The notes under the pieces: model-generated
Databases searched by the model: none
What the model was told of the DNA's origin: nothing
Seen by the model: the letters and a program-made list of their open reading frames with translations, nothing else
Position numbers and translations under genes: made by a program
From: Fragilaria crotonensis
Lineage: Eukaryota > Bacillariophyta > Fragilariophyceae > Fragilariales > Fragilariaceae
Assembly (NCBI GenBank): GCA_022925895.1
Contig: JAKSYS010000110.1
Coordinates: forward strand, 54,461-118,460
Direction of reading: 5' to 3'
Length of the DNA stretch: 64,000 nt
In this document: positions 43,283 through 55,112 of the stretch, in pieces
How the letters are laid out: every line of letters begins with the position of its first letter
Position numbering within the stretch: position 1 is the stretch's first letter

Positions 43283-43309
43283 ATAGTTAACAAAAACGGC
43301 CTTCTGATG
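43283..43309 (-). repeat. Right terminal inverted repeat of the transposon
   Basis: Reverse complement of 33549-33575 with one mismatch. Sequence to the right changes character to copia-like debris. Confidence 0.75.
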
Positions 43310-46300
43310 GAGGTGTGTATCCTTGTATGTACCTTCAAGTAACATTTGAGGTCATGGAAACACAACAAGGTATGTGTGTTTGGGCAGACATTACAAATGC
43401 TGCCGATGATATTAGACTTCAACCCTGAGTGGATTTTGGATGAGAATGTGGTCCCAGATGAGCATGAGCCCACAAAAGATAAATTCACTTTATCCTGAAG
43501 ATGATGAAGAACTTGCCGTCGTCATGCAACTCTCTGAGTTTGCCATTGTCTGGAGCAGGGGGAATACACACAGACGCAATTTTCGATGACGACAAAAGCT
43601 TGAGAATTCATCAAGAAGTTGAAAAGCAAAGCGACGATGACAGCGGCGACAAAATTGGAACTCACGAACTGCCGCCGCTGTTGAAGACAAAGCGACAGTG
43701 ACGACTTGCGTTCGGTGCGGAGGGACGGAAGTGACGAGCATGTGGAAAATGAGGATTTACCGGAGCTTCCGTAGCAATGAATGGCTCCAGAATGATGGAG
43801 AACAGAGCAAACAAAGAAGTTGACAAAATTTAGCAAACTGAGAGGCCGCAGCGAACAAGCGATGAGACTGGAAAATTAAATGAAGAGACTTGGAATTGAA
43901 GAGCCAATCAGAATTGAAGACGACAAAGTTGTAGTGCAGACATGCAGTATCAGAACGGACCAACATCAGGTTCTATTCAGTACAACATTATCATCAGACC
44001 CTAGAGACCCAAGAACATTTTGTAAGGCAATGGAAGGAAGGAACAGAGTTAAGTGGAAACCGTCACCTATAATGGAAATCAACAATTTTCTGTCTTGTGA
44101 TTCCTGGAGGAAGTTTCCCAGAGAGAAATTGAAGGGACATAAGGCCATACCTGTAAAGTGGACATTAGCGGAGGAACAAGATGGGTCACTGCAATTCAAA
44201 AGTCACATGATTATACTTAAAGGCTACATCATGGTACCTGCTGGAGTGGATTATACAGAATTCTTCTCGTCGGTTGCAACAGACAGGACTACGGTCACAG
44301 TTGCGGTGTACTGGCAGGGGAAAGGGTCGATAATTGAGATGATTGACATAAAAGCAGCAAGAACGCTGAACTTGAATCAGATAGATAAGTGTTTGCAGAA
44401 TGGCCAGAAGGAATGGTTGAACAAAGATAGACTTAAGCCATCACAGGATACTACAATCCACCACCTTTCATATCCTGATGTGACCAGCATCCAAGTTTTG
44501 TACTTCAATGCAATGACTACTACCATCAATATTCTATCCTCTGGCTAATGATGACACCAACTTTATGTTTGATGGTGCTTCCAACCTTGATCATGGTCCA
44601 TAAGCATTACTGAATGGCAACATGATTGGAGACATCAGTACTGGCGGGCAACCATAGCGCAAAATACACTGCTCTTTTGTGCAAGAACACAAACAATATG
44701 TTGCTTCCAGGCCCACGGCACCTGACAACGGCAGTTGACAAGGGATTGTGCAATGCTGCTTAATCTGGTCATTTGCTTGTGGAATTCAGCCATAAATCTC
44801 CTGTACAGTCTTATGAAGCATCATGATGTACAGAAAGAAGCAGCAGAGGATGATGCACAGGCCATGAAGCCCTCAGAGACTTTCTTTTGTGGAAGCATGA
44901 AGAATGTACCAATACAACATGGAAAGTGCATTAGTACCACATGCAGATTGACTCTATTCTCTGACAATCTGGGTATCTTGCTTGTACGTCCAGGGCTTAA
45001 AATGGAGCATTCATACTTAACACCCAAGCTAGGCTTATGGTCCAAATGACAGTATTCTCGACTTTGAAATGTTACAAGTATGCCACTGCCTCCGTTGATC
45101 AGTTTAGGCAGCTGTGGTTTCTTTATCTTCAAGAAATGGCCTCAGTGAAGAAGACCATCAATAACAACAAAGTATTCCTGGCATTCACACACAACACAAT
45201 GTGAGAATTGTTAAGCCCACCAGTGGGTGGAGGCAAACCAAAGGGATCAGAAAGGCATGCGGTTTGCCAGAGTGAACCCCCACTACCAGCCCAAAAAAAC
45301 ATGCTGAGAGGCAAATTAGAGTGCAGCAGGGATTGACTCGGGGTACGTTGATTGATACATGCCAATTCATGATGAATGGACATGGGTGACAACAAACATC
45401 ATGGCCATATGCAATAAGGAATGTAAATGAGGTGGAAAAAGCACACCAAGCTTCCAAGATCCAGGGAGAACCTCTATTGACTTATTTGCAGAAACTCAAG
45501 AATCAAAATCACGGGAAGCTATTTGTGTCACTAACTAATGTTTTGGAACAAATGCTGACACCAATACATGCCGGGGCAACTAGTTGGGCAAGTCTCCTCA
45601 ACACAGGAGGTGAAACATATTGCCGGTGTTAAAGTGAGATGCAGGACTACTAAGCACACAACAGTTCCATCTGACCCTCAATCAATTGTTGGGATGATAA
45701 TGTCAGGGACATTACCAAAAATCATTCTGGCAGATAAGAGCAGGCTTCATGGCTCAGAGGAAGACACTGATGAGACACAAGCCAGCCACTTGCGAACTGA
45801 TGCCAACAGTGGAGACAAACACAAATATGCAGGGGACAAAGAGATCGCAAAATGGCAAAGGAGGAAGGGAATGTCAAAGGAACAGGAGGTTCAAAGAATT
45901 AATCCCCCAACAGGGAAAGGAACAAGATGCCTATCGATCCCTCAGATCAACGGAGTTGCAACAGAGGTTGACAACAATTCCATGTCAGACCAAAACACTA
46001 AGCCAGCCATACCACTTTTGATCATGTCAATGACAGCAGAAGTCACGATTTTTGCAACGTGGCATTCTTTCTTCCCACTCATATTGAGATCAATTGGGAC
46101 AACCTCCTTCTCACCTACAAAGCAGTGTCATACCAAATACATTGTACTGCCACCAAGGAAATGTGCAATGGACAGAGCAGAGTTCAATTTGAGTATGCTC
46201 AAAGACATAAAGGACCGGTTCAATTATAGAAATTTCACTGCCATATTCAAAGCTGAGGTAACAAGCAAACCTACCATATGGATGAGGAGAATTAGAATGC

Positions 46301-46450
46301 AAGACTCAATATTGATGGTTGAGGACAAGAATAGGGAGCACTACTATATGACCTACCCTCCTGGTGGTGCATCATGGAAGTCAGTACAAATGCTTTTGAA
46401 CCTGACCACTGATCAGCACTCTTCATGGATGGCACACAAAGCAGCTTAAT
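43310..46450 (+). pseudogene. Ty1/copia retrotransposon remnant (polyprotein part)
   Basis: The reverse transcriptase start is clear at 43880-44548: WKPSPIMEINNFLSCDSWRKF, KLKGHKAIPVKWTL, KSHMIILKGYIMVPAGVDYTEFFS and SVATDRTTVTVAVYW. It then reaches IIEMIDIKAA, where copia elements have the first catalytic Asp region. Upstream frames (43400-43760) resemble the linker before copia reverse transcriptase. Downstream, open stretches at 44735-45049 and 45568-46449 (293 codons) are unrecognised and may belong to the same decayed element or another insertion. Many stops and frame changes; no LTR pair was found. Confidence 0.6.
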
Positions 46451-46589
46451 AGACTTGTGCAGGTCTTCTCTCAGACACCCATAGAGAGATGCTTTGCACA
46501 TATGAAGATGCCACTGGTTGTTGGTTTGGAGTGCGGATGCAACCCTACCATAGTAGTCGGGACTAGTATCTCTTTGAGCTTCATCGGAA

Positions 46590-46714
46590 CATCTATAGAC
46601 AGAAATATTACTAGGCAGGTTTAATATAGAACCAGCAGCACCTCATTTTGAAGGGACATCTATAGACAGAAATATTAGGCCGGTAGAATATAGAACCAGC
46701 ACCTCATTTTCAAG
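46590..46714. repeat. Tandem duplication of about 67 bp
   Basis: CATCTATAGACAGAAATATT begins at 46590 and again at 46657. Both copies continue into AATATAGAACCAGCA and CACCTCATTTT with small indels. Confidence 0.7.
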
Positions 46715-47035
46715 CTTGTTAGGGAACAAGGCTCCCAACAATCAAAGATTGACAAGTGCAGCATCTTATAGTCAGAGGAACAAGGAGGCCCTTTACATCT
46801 TGTGTACCTATAACAGCTAATTTGTGGGGTCAGATCATCAGAAGGTGATATGCCGGTGAAGCCCCGGGATGGCTAGGAAGGCATTCAAAGGCTATGCTTA
46901 ACAAAGGAATAGTGATGGGACCATTCCATGACAGGGAACTCAAAGTATGCCAGGTTTTGGGGACAACAAGATTAGGATCCAGTGGACGCTGTGCAGGATC
47001 ATGATACGGTGAGGTTGTAACATAGATACAGCATT

Positions 47036-47438
47036 AAGCAACTATGCAGGTTGCTCTTAACATGGAGGAAGTCCCAATTGCAAATGGAGGTGGCATTGTC
47101 ATTAGGCACTCTGAACTATACAGGTTGCCCCTACTATGGAGGAAGTCCCAATTGCAAACAGAGATGGCATTGTCATCCACAGAGAACAAAGACTCAGGTT
47201 TAAGTTACGAACTTTGAGATGCTACTGCTAATAAATGGAGGTGGCATTGTCATTAGGCACTCTGAACTATGCAGGTTGCCCCTACTATGGAGGAAGTCCC
47301 AATTGCAAACAGAGATGGCATTGTCATCCACAGAGAACAAAGACTCAGGTTTATGTTACGAACTTTGAGATGCTACTGCTAATAAGCAGGACACAGGTTT
47401 AATCTACATGCCTTAGGACACAGGTTTAATCTACATGC
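47036..47438. repeat. 151-bp tandem repeat plus a 22-27-bp satellite
   Basis: Two copies of a 151-bp unit, 47082-47232 and 47233-47383, differ at about two positions. A partial unit with ACTATGCAGGTTGC and GGAGGAAGTCCCAATTGCAA precedes them at 47036-47081. GGACACAGGTTTAATCTACA then occurs at 47389 and 47416. The near identity indicates recent amplification. Confidence 0.85.
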
Positions 47439-50315
47439 TTTGTGATGCTATACCAATCATGCTACTGAAAGAGGAGATGAAAGGGCAGGCTTTCGGATGC
47501 ACATGACAACGCAGGCAAGTGCACTGCCATGATGTCTTTGAGACAATTGTGGCGCAATAGAAGTAGCCAGGATCCACAACAAGTATTGGCCGCAACCTAA
47601 ACACCCAGAATGCGAGAATCCACCATTTCTGCGACTGGAGAGAAAGGAAACAAGTATCTACCCATTCAACACACATGATCAACGAGCCGTGCAGGCAAGA
47701 GTGCACTGCCATGATGTCTTTGAGGTCAATAGTGGTGCACTCTCGAAATGGCCAGGAACTTTGGGGTTTTCACCAATTGCTTGAATCCAGCAAGCAAGCA
47801 AGTATACCAAAACCTCAAGTTGCATTTGGTTGTACCGTATAGTTTTTTATCAATAATTTATTTGTGACATCAATGTAGGGACTCTTTTTGTTAGCATTGA
47901 ATTATCTTTTTGATCCAATTGCATGAAGCATGAGTGGAACTAGTGGTACCACTCTAGCTAATGCAGTTATCGTTTGAAAATATGCGTAAAAATATGCATA
48001 TTGCAGGGTATCGTGACTTTGCATATTTTGGAAATATAGATATTTCTGTTTTGAGTGACTATATGTTATATATGCAGATTCATGTATGGGCTGACTATTC
48101 CTATTCTGAAATATGCAAATCACTGAAATCATGTGACTATGACCATGAATACCCAAAATAGTCGTTTCAATAGTCACATGGGATGCATATCTGTATATCG
48201 ACTGTTGACCTCTGGGAGTGAGTGTACTCCAAGAAGGATACTGAATAGTGACACAATCGATGTGCAAATTCAAGCGTGGATAGAGGTCTAAGGACAATCC
48301 AAAACGTCAAAGGAAATATTCAGTATTGTCATGCAGATGCTGGTCATTTGTAAACAACCAACGTCCTTGCATCAGGTAATTCCCTTATCATGCATCATCA
48401 TTTACTTGTAGTTCTAAACTGACCAGAGATATAACACATATTTCCCGCCGAAGGGAAAAGAGAACTCTTCATTACTTCCCACCAGGAATGCGCAACAATG
48501 TTAATACATTTTATTGGTCAGTCCAACAACACCAATATATCCTGTTAACCCTGACAATATTAATATATGCTGTACACCCACACGCCGCTTCAATACTCAA
48601 TACGGTCTGATTCGTCGAATTGGACTGAGGGGCGTAGAAATCCTAGATAGATAGGAAAATATATTGCAACAAATTGTTTACAAAACATTGTTGACCAAAG
48701 GTTGCCTTGTGGGCCCGAAGCTCCTCCTCTAAAGTAAGGGTGCTGGCATTATATGCTGTGGGTTTCTCGAACACTTCGCTTCTGAATGCCCTTTTAGAAA
48801 CAACAACAAAAAAAGCCGATCATAACTGATGCGCCATCTTAGGGGGACAGTATTTTTCTTCTTCGAATCAACATGTCGTTGCTTGATGAAAGATTCGAAG
48901 GAAGATGTTCTGCAGCATAAAGCACATCACAGACAAAGCACATGGCAACTTATCCGCCGTCGACTTCAAACAATCTTGCACTTCAGGAAAAGAAGAATGT
49001 ATGATTTTCCCTTGGTGAGGAGCGCCAGCCTCACTATGTTGATCACCTCTGACATCACTGATTTTTCACCAGGACAGCAAAATTCGTAATCACCATATGC
49101 AAACATAAATATGCTCTTTCAGCGGATGGCCCGCGATGAGTACCAAGCTTCTAAACCGATGCGGCAACGGCAATCGGGTGATAAAGTAACTTGGCAGCTA
49201 ACAAATATTGCGAAAAATAATAATTGCACTTCGAATAAACCAATCTCTCGAAAAGATTGGTGTCCTTAACCCATATCGAGAACAAGACCACAAACAACAC
49301 TGCCAAAGCTCCTCTTCGTATCGTAGTCACTTACGATCAATTCCTAGTTATTTACAAGCAATGATGAAAAATCATTTCACAAGCCAGAATCACGAATATC
49401 GATAGGTCACAGTTGTAACCCAGCACGTTGAAGAAACGAATTTAACTTCAAAATTTCCTTTGATGAAAAATTGGATCATCAGTTGAGAAAAACATGTTGA
49501 TATTCACGGATCTGAAGGAATCTGGGTCATAACATTTTCATGGAAGTCGGGTAGAAAGCTATCTCAGGGCACTTTGTTGATATCAACGATTATGTCTATA
49601 GTCTTGATTTCGCGTCTTCAAGGTGAACAATTGATGAATACCGGGTTGCTCGTAAATCATCTCACAATAGATGGAAAAACTTAATATAGGATTTATGCTC
49701 CAGCAATTTCCATTACATTGATTGCAAATTTCTCAGTGTAGATGATGTAAATTTGTTTGTTAGCTGCCATTTATTCATTCTCTCAACATTCCCAGGTCTT
49801 GCTCGTTCTCATCGTTGCTGATTTGACCCTCCAAACTCTATCTTCTACGCCCCATCGGGTGACAGAAAATTGACAGCTTCGGGTTTGAGTGCGGCACAAT
49901 CTTTTCGCTTAATGTCGTTGCGCGGCTGGTCTTGAAGTTAGAATACGCGCAACGTTGTACAATGCGCATTTACTTCCAGGAATCTACTTCGTATTGAGTA
50001 TCTTGGGCAGTTTGATGGATCAGATTTGCATTTTTCCGCTCATTATTTGTCTAACGCCTTTTCCTTTTGCGTGAATACCAACGCAATGCAGCAAAAGGGC
50101 AAAATTAAAGGATATCGACCGTCAGGGTCGACGAATCTCTACAGACTCTCCCGTGTTCTGCCGGGGTTTTTAAGATGAGTGAAAGCTATGTTTCAAGCCT
50201 TGGAAATTCAACGAGTAATCCTATCTTTAGCGTTTACTTTTCTTTGTCCCCAGTCTCGCTCCACCTCCTCGTCGTCCTCTTCCGTTGTCTCTCAACTAAA
50301 CTCATCCCACACCCC
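47439..50315. other. No supported gene
   Basis: About 2.9 kb. Open frames (for example 47431-47712 minus and 48829-49089 plus) have no recognisable domain. The stretch may include old LTR or untranslated repeat sequence, but no terminal repeat pair could be confirmed by eye. Confidence 0.35.
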
Positions 50316-50589
50316 GTTCGATGCCATCGCCATATTGACCGACATCCGCTCAAGATACTGCCGATTGTTTGGCTGCTCTCATGTTCCAAGTAGGGGATTC
50401 TGTCAATGAGCGAACCTACCATCGTTCGATGCCATAGCCATATTGATACCGAAGCCGCTCAAGATACGGCCGATTCCCAGGACGTAGGATTGTTTGGCTG
50501 TTCTCAAGTTTTACGCAGCGGCTTCTGTCATTGAACTCACCATTCATGACGATGGAAATGTAACTCACCATTCACGACGATGGAGATTT
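50316..50589. repeat. 108-bp and 28-bp direct duplications
   Basis: GTTCGATGCCAT starts at 50316 and at 50424. The two copies share CATATTGA, CCGCTCAAGATAC and GATTGTTTGGCTG, with an insertion in the second. Next to it AACTCACCATTCA starts at 50534 and at 50562, a 28-bp unit with few changes. Confidence 0.75.
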
Positions 50590-50722
50590 AGGTTGACGTG
50601 AATGACTTTCTTCTTCTTTGCTCGTACGTGTAAATCAATCTTTGTTAACATTGACGTGCTAAGCCACAGTCCATTTTCTCCTATGACCTGTCGAGTCCGG
50701 TGTACGCTGCGCTCGGGCGCAA

Positions 50723-50917
50723 TCACCGATGTTTATGCGAATGGCTGATGACTTTTGACTCGCTATGACTCTGCGTAGTCATGGTTACCTTCACACTCGT
50801 CCCTCTCGCGCCAGTCGGGTGGGAACCATCATCAATCCAAGCGTGAATTGCTCGGCGGTGCCTTCGGAGGGTCTCCTTGCTCAGCATTTTTGTATGGAAG
50901 TCAGCTGGTTGAATCAT
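50723..50917 (-). pseudogene. Possible C-terminal fragment of a retrotransposon polyprotein
   Basis: A 64-codon minus-strand frame reads IQPADFHTKMLSKETLRRHR. The ADxxTK phrase is the usual end of copia RNase H. No flanking coding sequence in the same orientation is intact. Low confidence. Confidence 0.3.
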
Positions 50918-53900
50918 GTGTGTTGATAGGATATATACTTGTTTCCTTTCTCTCCTCGATCCTCGATGTAGTCACAACAATGGTAGTTCCACTCATGCTT
51001 CAGATGCAATTGGATCAAAAAGATGATTCAATGCTAACAAAAGAGTAGTCCCCACATATTTCACAATAAATAATTGATCAAAAAACTATACGGTACAATC
51101 AAGTGCAACTTGAGGTTTTGGGTGTATACGCTTGCTGGATTCCTACCAAGTGGATTCCTACCAAATGGATTCCTTGCAATTGTTGAAAACCCCAAAGTAA
51201 GTTCAAATTACATGATGCTTACCATGGAACCATGTAGGGATGCAATATCCTGGAGTATCAAACAAGAATTGTACTCGGAGTACTTGATTCTTGTTGTATA
51301 ACCAAAATAGTATCCGAGAAGTCCTGAGGCTCAAAGAGGCCCCCAATTTCAATAAAATTTATTCCACAACCTTTCTTCCCAAACAACACCTTGAAGGATG
51401 GGGAATGGATCTACATCAAATATACCAGTAAGAATCAGGAGCATTGAAGTTAAACAAACCTAATGAACCATGTGCGAAGATACAATTGTCTGGATCCCTC
51501 AGAATCCAATGACTCTAGCTATGATAGGATACAGACAAGTGGGCCTTGCAAGGCATCAAAGGGTTATTCAGGTACATCATGCAGAACAAGATATGATGTT
51601 CAAGAAGATTAAAAGGATTGTCTTCACTTTACAACCATCCCCTCTAGCCTAGTGATGCAAAGCATTACAAAAGTGTGACAATCCATGTTGTTGAGAAAGG
51701 ATTGTGTGAAATGTTACTCCTGATTGATGACCCTGATGATGCAATATCTGATGTAGAACAAGAATATCCATCTGTCAAAGGTTGTAACCATGGCATGGGT
51801 GGCGCCAATGGTACCCTTCTGTGTTTTCTACTACTGCACATACTGATTTACTTATGTCCAACTCCATTCACGCCACTGCATTGACATTTCTGTTCAATTT
51901 CCATGCCAACGATACAATATCTGAGGTAGAACTTTGATCTAAAAAATTATTCTTCTGTCAAAGCTTGTAACCATGGCATTGGTGGTGCCAATGGTACCCT
52001 TCTGCTTTTAAAACACATGATGATTGACTTATGAAGCCAGAATGCTTTACCATCAAATCTGATTGAAGCAAGTTGACCAGATGGCAAACGCAGCAAGATT
52101 GCTGAGATATTAAACTCTACAAGTGGTGCAATTGACAGGTGGTAAACATTGTTAGCCATGGGGCAGAATTCAATGCCCATACCTTAAAGGCCAGCCAACT
52201 ACCAGAGACAATTTAAGGGGAAGTAACCTTGCTGAGTGCACCCGATATGTCACAAGTGATTATACTGCTGCTGCTCGAGCTGTTGTAAGTCATTTCATTG
52301 ATTGCTGTGAGCAAGTTGATTGCAAGATGTACATCCTAGCTTAATCTTGTTATGTTGTATGGTATCGGATTGCGAGATAAAATGAAGTCACGTTAAGATT
52401 GTTATGGGAGAGGATGGAGTTGAGAGGAAGGTCCATGATGGAGTTACGGGGGAGGTGCTTTCTTTGTTCCTCGTGGTTTGCAAATCATCCAATCCATACA
52501 AAAAATACGCAAGTGTTTTGTGACATCACAGGCAGCGCTAAAGCCGCATGAACATTATTCAGGACATCAATCATGGTCCTATAGGAGCACCAATCATTCT
52601 GGATGGTAAGACTTGAGTGGCAAGCTGGTGCCACCAATGAAACATATACTGGTGTCGTGCCGTACTGCACCTAATATACCCTCAAAATTGTTTACTGGCA
52701 CACCGTTGTACAGACTACTGTTAAATATGGAAGGTACAGCATCTTCTCCTTTGAGGTCAATCCCTCATGTTGTACCAACAATACAAATTTGCACAATTTC
52801 TCCTGAGATGGTTGGCAGTTCACGTTAAAGAAATGACCTTTGTCATTCCCTATGGGTGCCCAATTCAGATTTTGTGAGAATGCCTTCATTGGTGCTCTTA
52901 ACTCCTTCTTTACTTTCAATAATTCTATGTGCACCTTTTCTTCAACAAAAGACCTGTCAAGACCTAGCGGACCTGATTGCAATTCCTGAATTTCCTGGTA
53001 CAAATCCAGAAGGTACCTATTGGGAGCACCTTCTGGATGATTGCTATGATTGCTATCTGCTGTCTCCTTGCATAGAAGCACATCATCAAATGATGGAGAG
53101 CCCTCATCAACACCATTGTCAAAGGCTATGTTACCTTCAGCAGCGGTGCCCCTTCCTCTGGTTGGAAAAGACAATGACTTTTGTGTCAAATCATGTGCTA
53201 CCTTGTACTCTTTCTTTGTTGTGGAAATTCATTGAATTGATTCTTTGCTGGTGCACATCAGTAATCTTGTCATCATGTCCAGCCAACCTGCACAGAGGTT
53301 AACTTTCTCTTGGACAGTGTGGATGCATAATGAGTGTCACACCCCTCATCCTGAGATATGTGAGTAGTTAGCCTCTTGAATTTATGGCAATCCAGACAAT
53401 GGACCAAACAGGCTGGAGTGAACAACTTGACCAACAAAGAAGTGGTGATGATGAAATTTCACTGTTGTGTATCAAGATATAAACAAGGAGAAATTTCTGG
53501 TGCGCCAAAGGAAAACAACTAGAAGAGCAACAGAAAATGTATGTTGGATTTAACTATTCTCAAACTTACCAAATGCATTTGATTGTTGCCAAAAATCAAA
53601 ATCAAAAGCCGAAATACAATTGCCTATTATAGCTAGGAAGCAAAAGCGGTTTAATGAGCAACAAAAAGTGTAATCTGTGCAATCTGACACTGTAGTATTG
53701 TGATGAAAACCATTAAAAACTTACATATAAAAAGGAATGGTGAGAGCAAAAACAAAAATATGAGAAACTACATGTAAAAATGATAGGCTGGTGAGATCAA
53801 TCATAAAGAGTGGTGGAATATACAACACAATATTTATTTTTTCACTTTTTTTGTGTAGTTCACACCATTACTTGTCATCATTCAGCTTAATATTTTAAGC

Positions 53901-54281
53901 TCACTATTGAATAAATAACAATATATCAGCCATCAAATGACCATGTGGCCAAAATGCATGTTCAGATGGTGAGAAATGTTGACTTTTATATATTTGGTTA
54001 AAGGTTCCAAGTTATGACTGCCAATCTATATAGCTACTAGCTTGCTGCTGTTTATTATTACAGTATATTGCTGTTCATGGCATTTTGTATAATTTGGTTG
54101 GTCGTGCGGCAAGGGTTGTAACCATCATCTTCCGTAAATCCAGAAGTGCTGCGCGGACTTAACCAGAGACACTGAGGGAAATGGTGGAGGGAGTGCCTCG
54201 CAGCGCCCGATTGATGTGGGTGAATAAGGAGCAAGCGGACGGGAGGATGGTGGCAACATGCCACATCTTCCCAACTACCGA
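50918..54281. repeat. Degenerate repeat sequence with local duplications
   Basis: No host gene is supported. A 49-bp segment at 51773-51821 (GGTTGTAACCATGGCATGGG) recurs at 51956-52004 with three changes. A minus-strand open frame at 52692-53189 (165 codons; QEIQELQSGPLGLDRSFVEE) is unrecognised and probably belongs to a dead element. Positions 53500-54050 are AT-rich and empty. Confidence 0.4.
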
Positions 54282-54943
54282 TTAGAACTTCTGAACGGCG
54301 ACACGTGGTGTCTTTTGCAGTAATCGGGTAATGGCGTTGGCAATACCGACGGCTCTTTGCTGGGTGAGGTGCAACGTGCGGGACTGCCCATCAAACACAA
54401 AGCCTAACAGTTCTTTAGACCGCTCCCAGCGAGCATCCTCGGACTCCGATTTCCTCAATGATGTGTGGTCTTTCCCGCCAACATGGCCGGAGCGGTCGGG
54501 GGGGGGAAATAAGCCACCTTGAATAGTGTGCAATGCGGCCCGCCCTGTGCGCTGGATGGCGGTGCCATCGGGGCTTTTGACTGCATGTGTTGACATACAC
54601 GGTAAGATGCAATTGTTGACATACACGGTGGACATTTGCCATGCTCTGTCTTTGGGCGGTGGACCCCTTCCACGGAGTCCGTGTAGTAGGAGTCAACGAA
54701 TACATTCAGGGGTAACCGGATTCCCCAATCAATAAGTGCCTGCATGATATCGTGGCCTGTCTCTGTGGCAGCAAAGAAGTAACCGGGGCTCCCTGTCCAC
54801 CCCATTTGCAGCGTGTAAGGGATTATTAGTCGAAAGGGTTTGCCCGGTGCGCTTGGCAGCGCATATGCAAAGTTCCATTTATCGGATTCTTGTACCAACG
54901 ACATGCGCCAAAAACCGTCGGACAAGTCAATCTTTGCAAACAT
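54282..54943 (-). pseudogene. Reverse transcriptase fragment of a second retroelement
   Basis: The minus-strand frame at 54455-54943 begins MFAKIDLSDGFWRMSLV and continues through WNFAYALPSAPGKPFRLIIP and LQMGWTGSPGYFFAATETG. These are the palm motifs of a retrotransposon reverse transcriptase; the IDLSDGFW Asp is motif A. An overlapping frame at 54282-54635 supplies the later part (DARWERSKELLGFVFDG and LTLQ-type thumb sequence), so one frame change separates them. A stop precedes the start and no RNase H or integrase follows, so only a fragment survives. It is distinct from the LINE-type enzyme at 60 kb. Confidence 0.65.
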
Positions 54944-55003
54944 GATTGACTCGTCTTCTGGTTAAAAGAAAAGCTAAAGTATTGGCGTCTACCGTCGTTG
55001 ATC

Positions 55004-55022
55004 ATATTCTACCTCTCCTTCC
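55004..55022 (+). repeat. Left target-site duplication of the LINE
   Basis: ATATTCTACCTCTCCTTCC is identical to 63732-63750 and abuts the 5' end of the LINE. Confidence 0.8.
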
Positions 55023-55112
55023 ACACAATTTCTTACTATAATATTCGCGAACCACAGTCCGTCCGTCAACCGTTTTCCGCGTAGCAGCCGTAAGAAGTTG
55101 TCACGTAGCACC

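Larger units (their letters stand above)
33549..43309. mobile_element. Large decayed DNA transposon with 27-bp terminal inverted repeats, Plavaka/CACTA-like
   Basis: The left terminus at 33549-33575 begins CATCAGAAGGCCG, then C, then TTTTGTTAACTAT. The right terminus at 43283-43309 is its reverse complement with a single change (C to T), so 26 of 27 positions match. Just inside both ends lie copies of ATGGTAACT or ATGGTTACT, resembling subterminal transposase sites. The 9.76-kb interior holds a broken transposase (+), a convergent second ORF (-) and a third ORF (+). AT-rich spacers separate them. No clear target-site duplication is visible, and all three ORFs are frameshifted, so the copy should be inactive. 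Confidence 0.75.

Noticed and set aside
33541-43318. Target-site duplication of the Plavaka-like element
   Set aside because: Bases flanking the two terminal repeats (GTA on the left, GAG on the right) do not match; any duplication has decayed or the boundary is slightly different.
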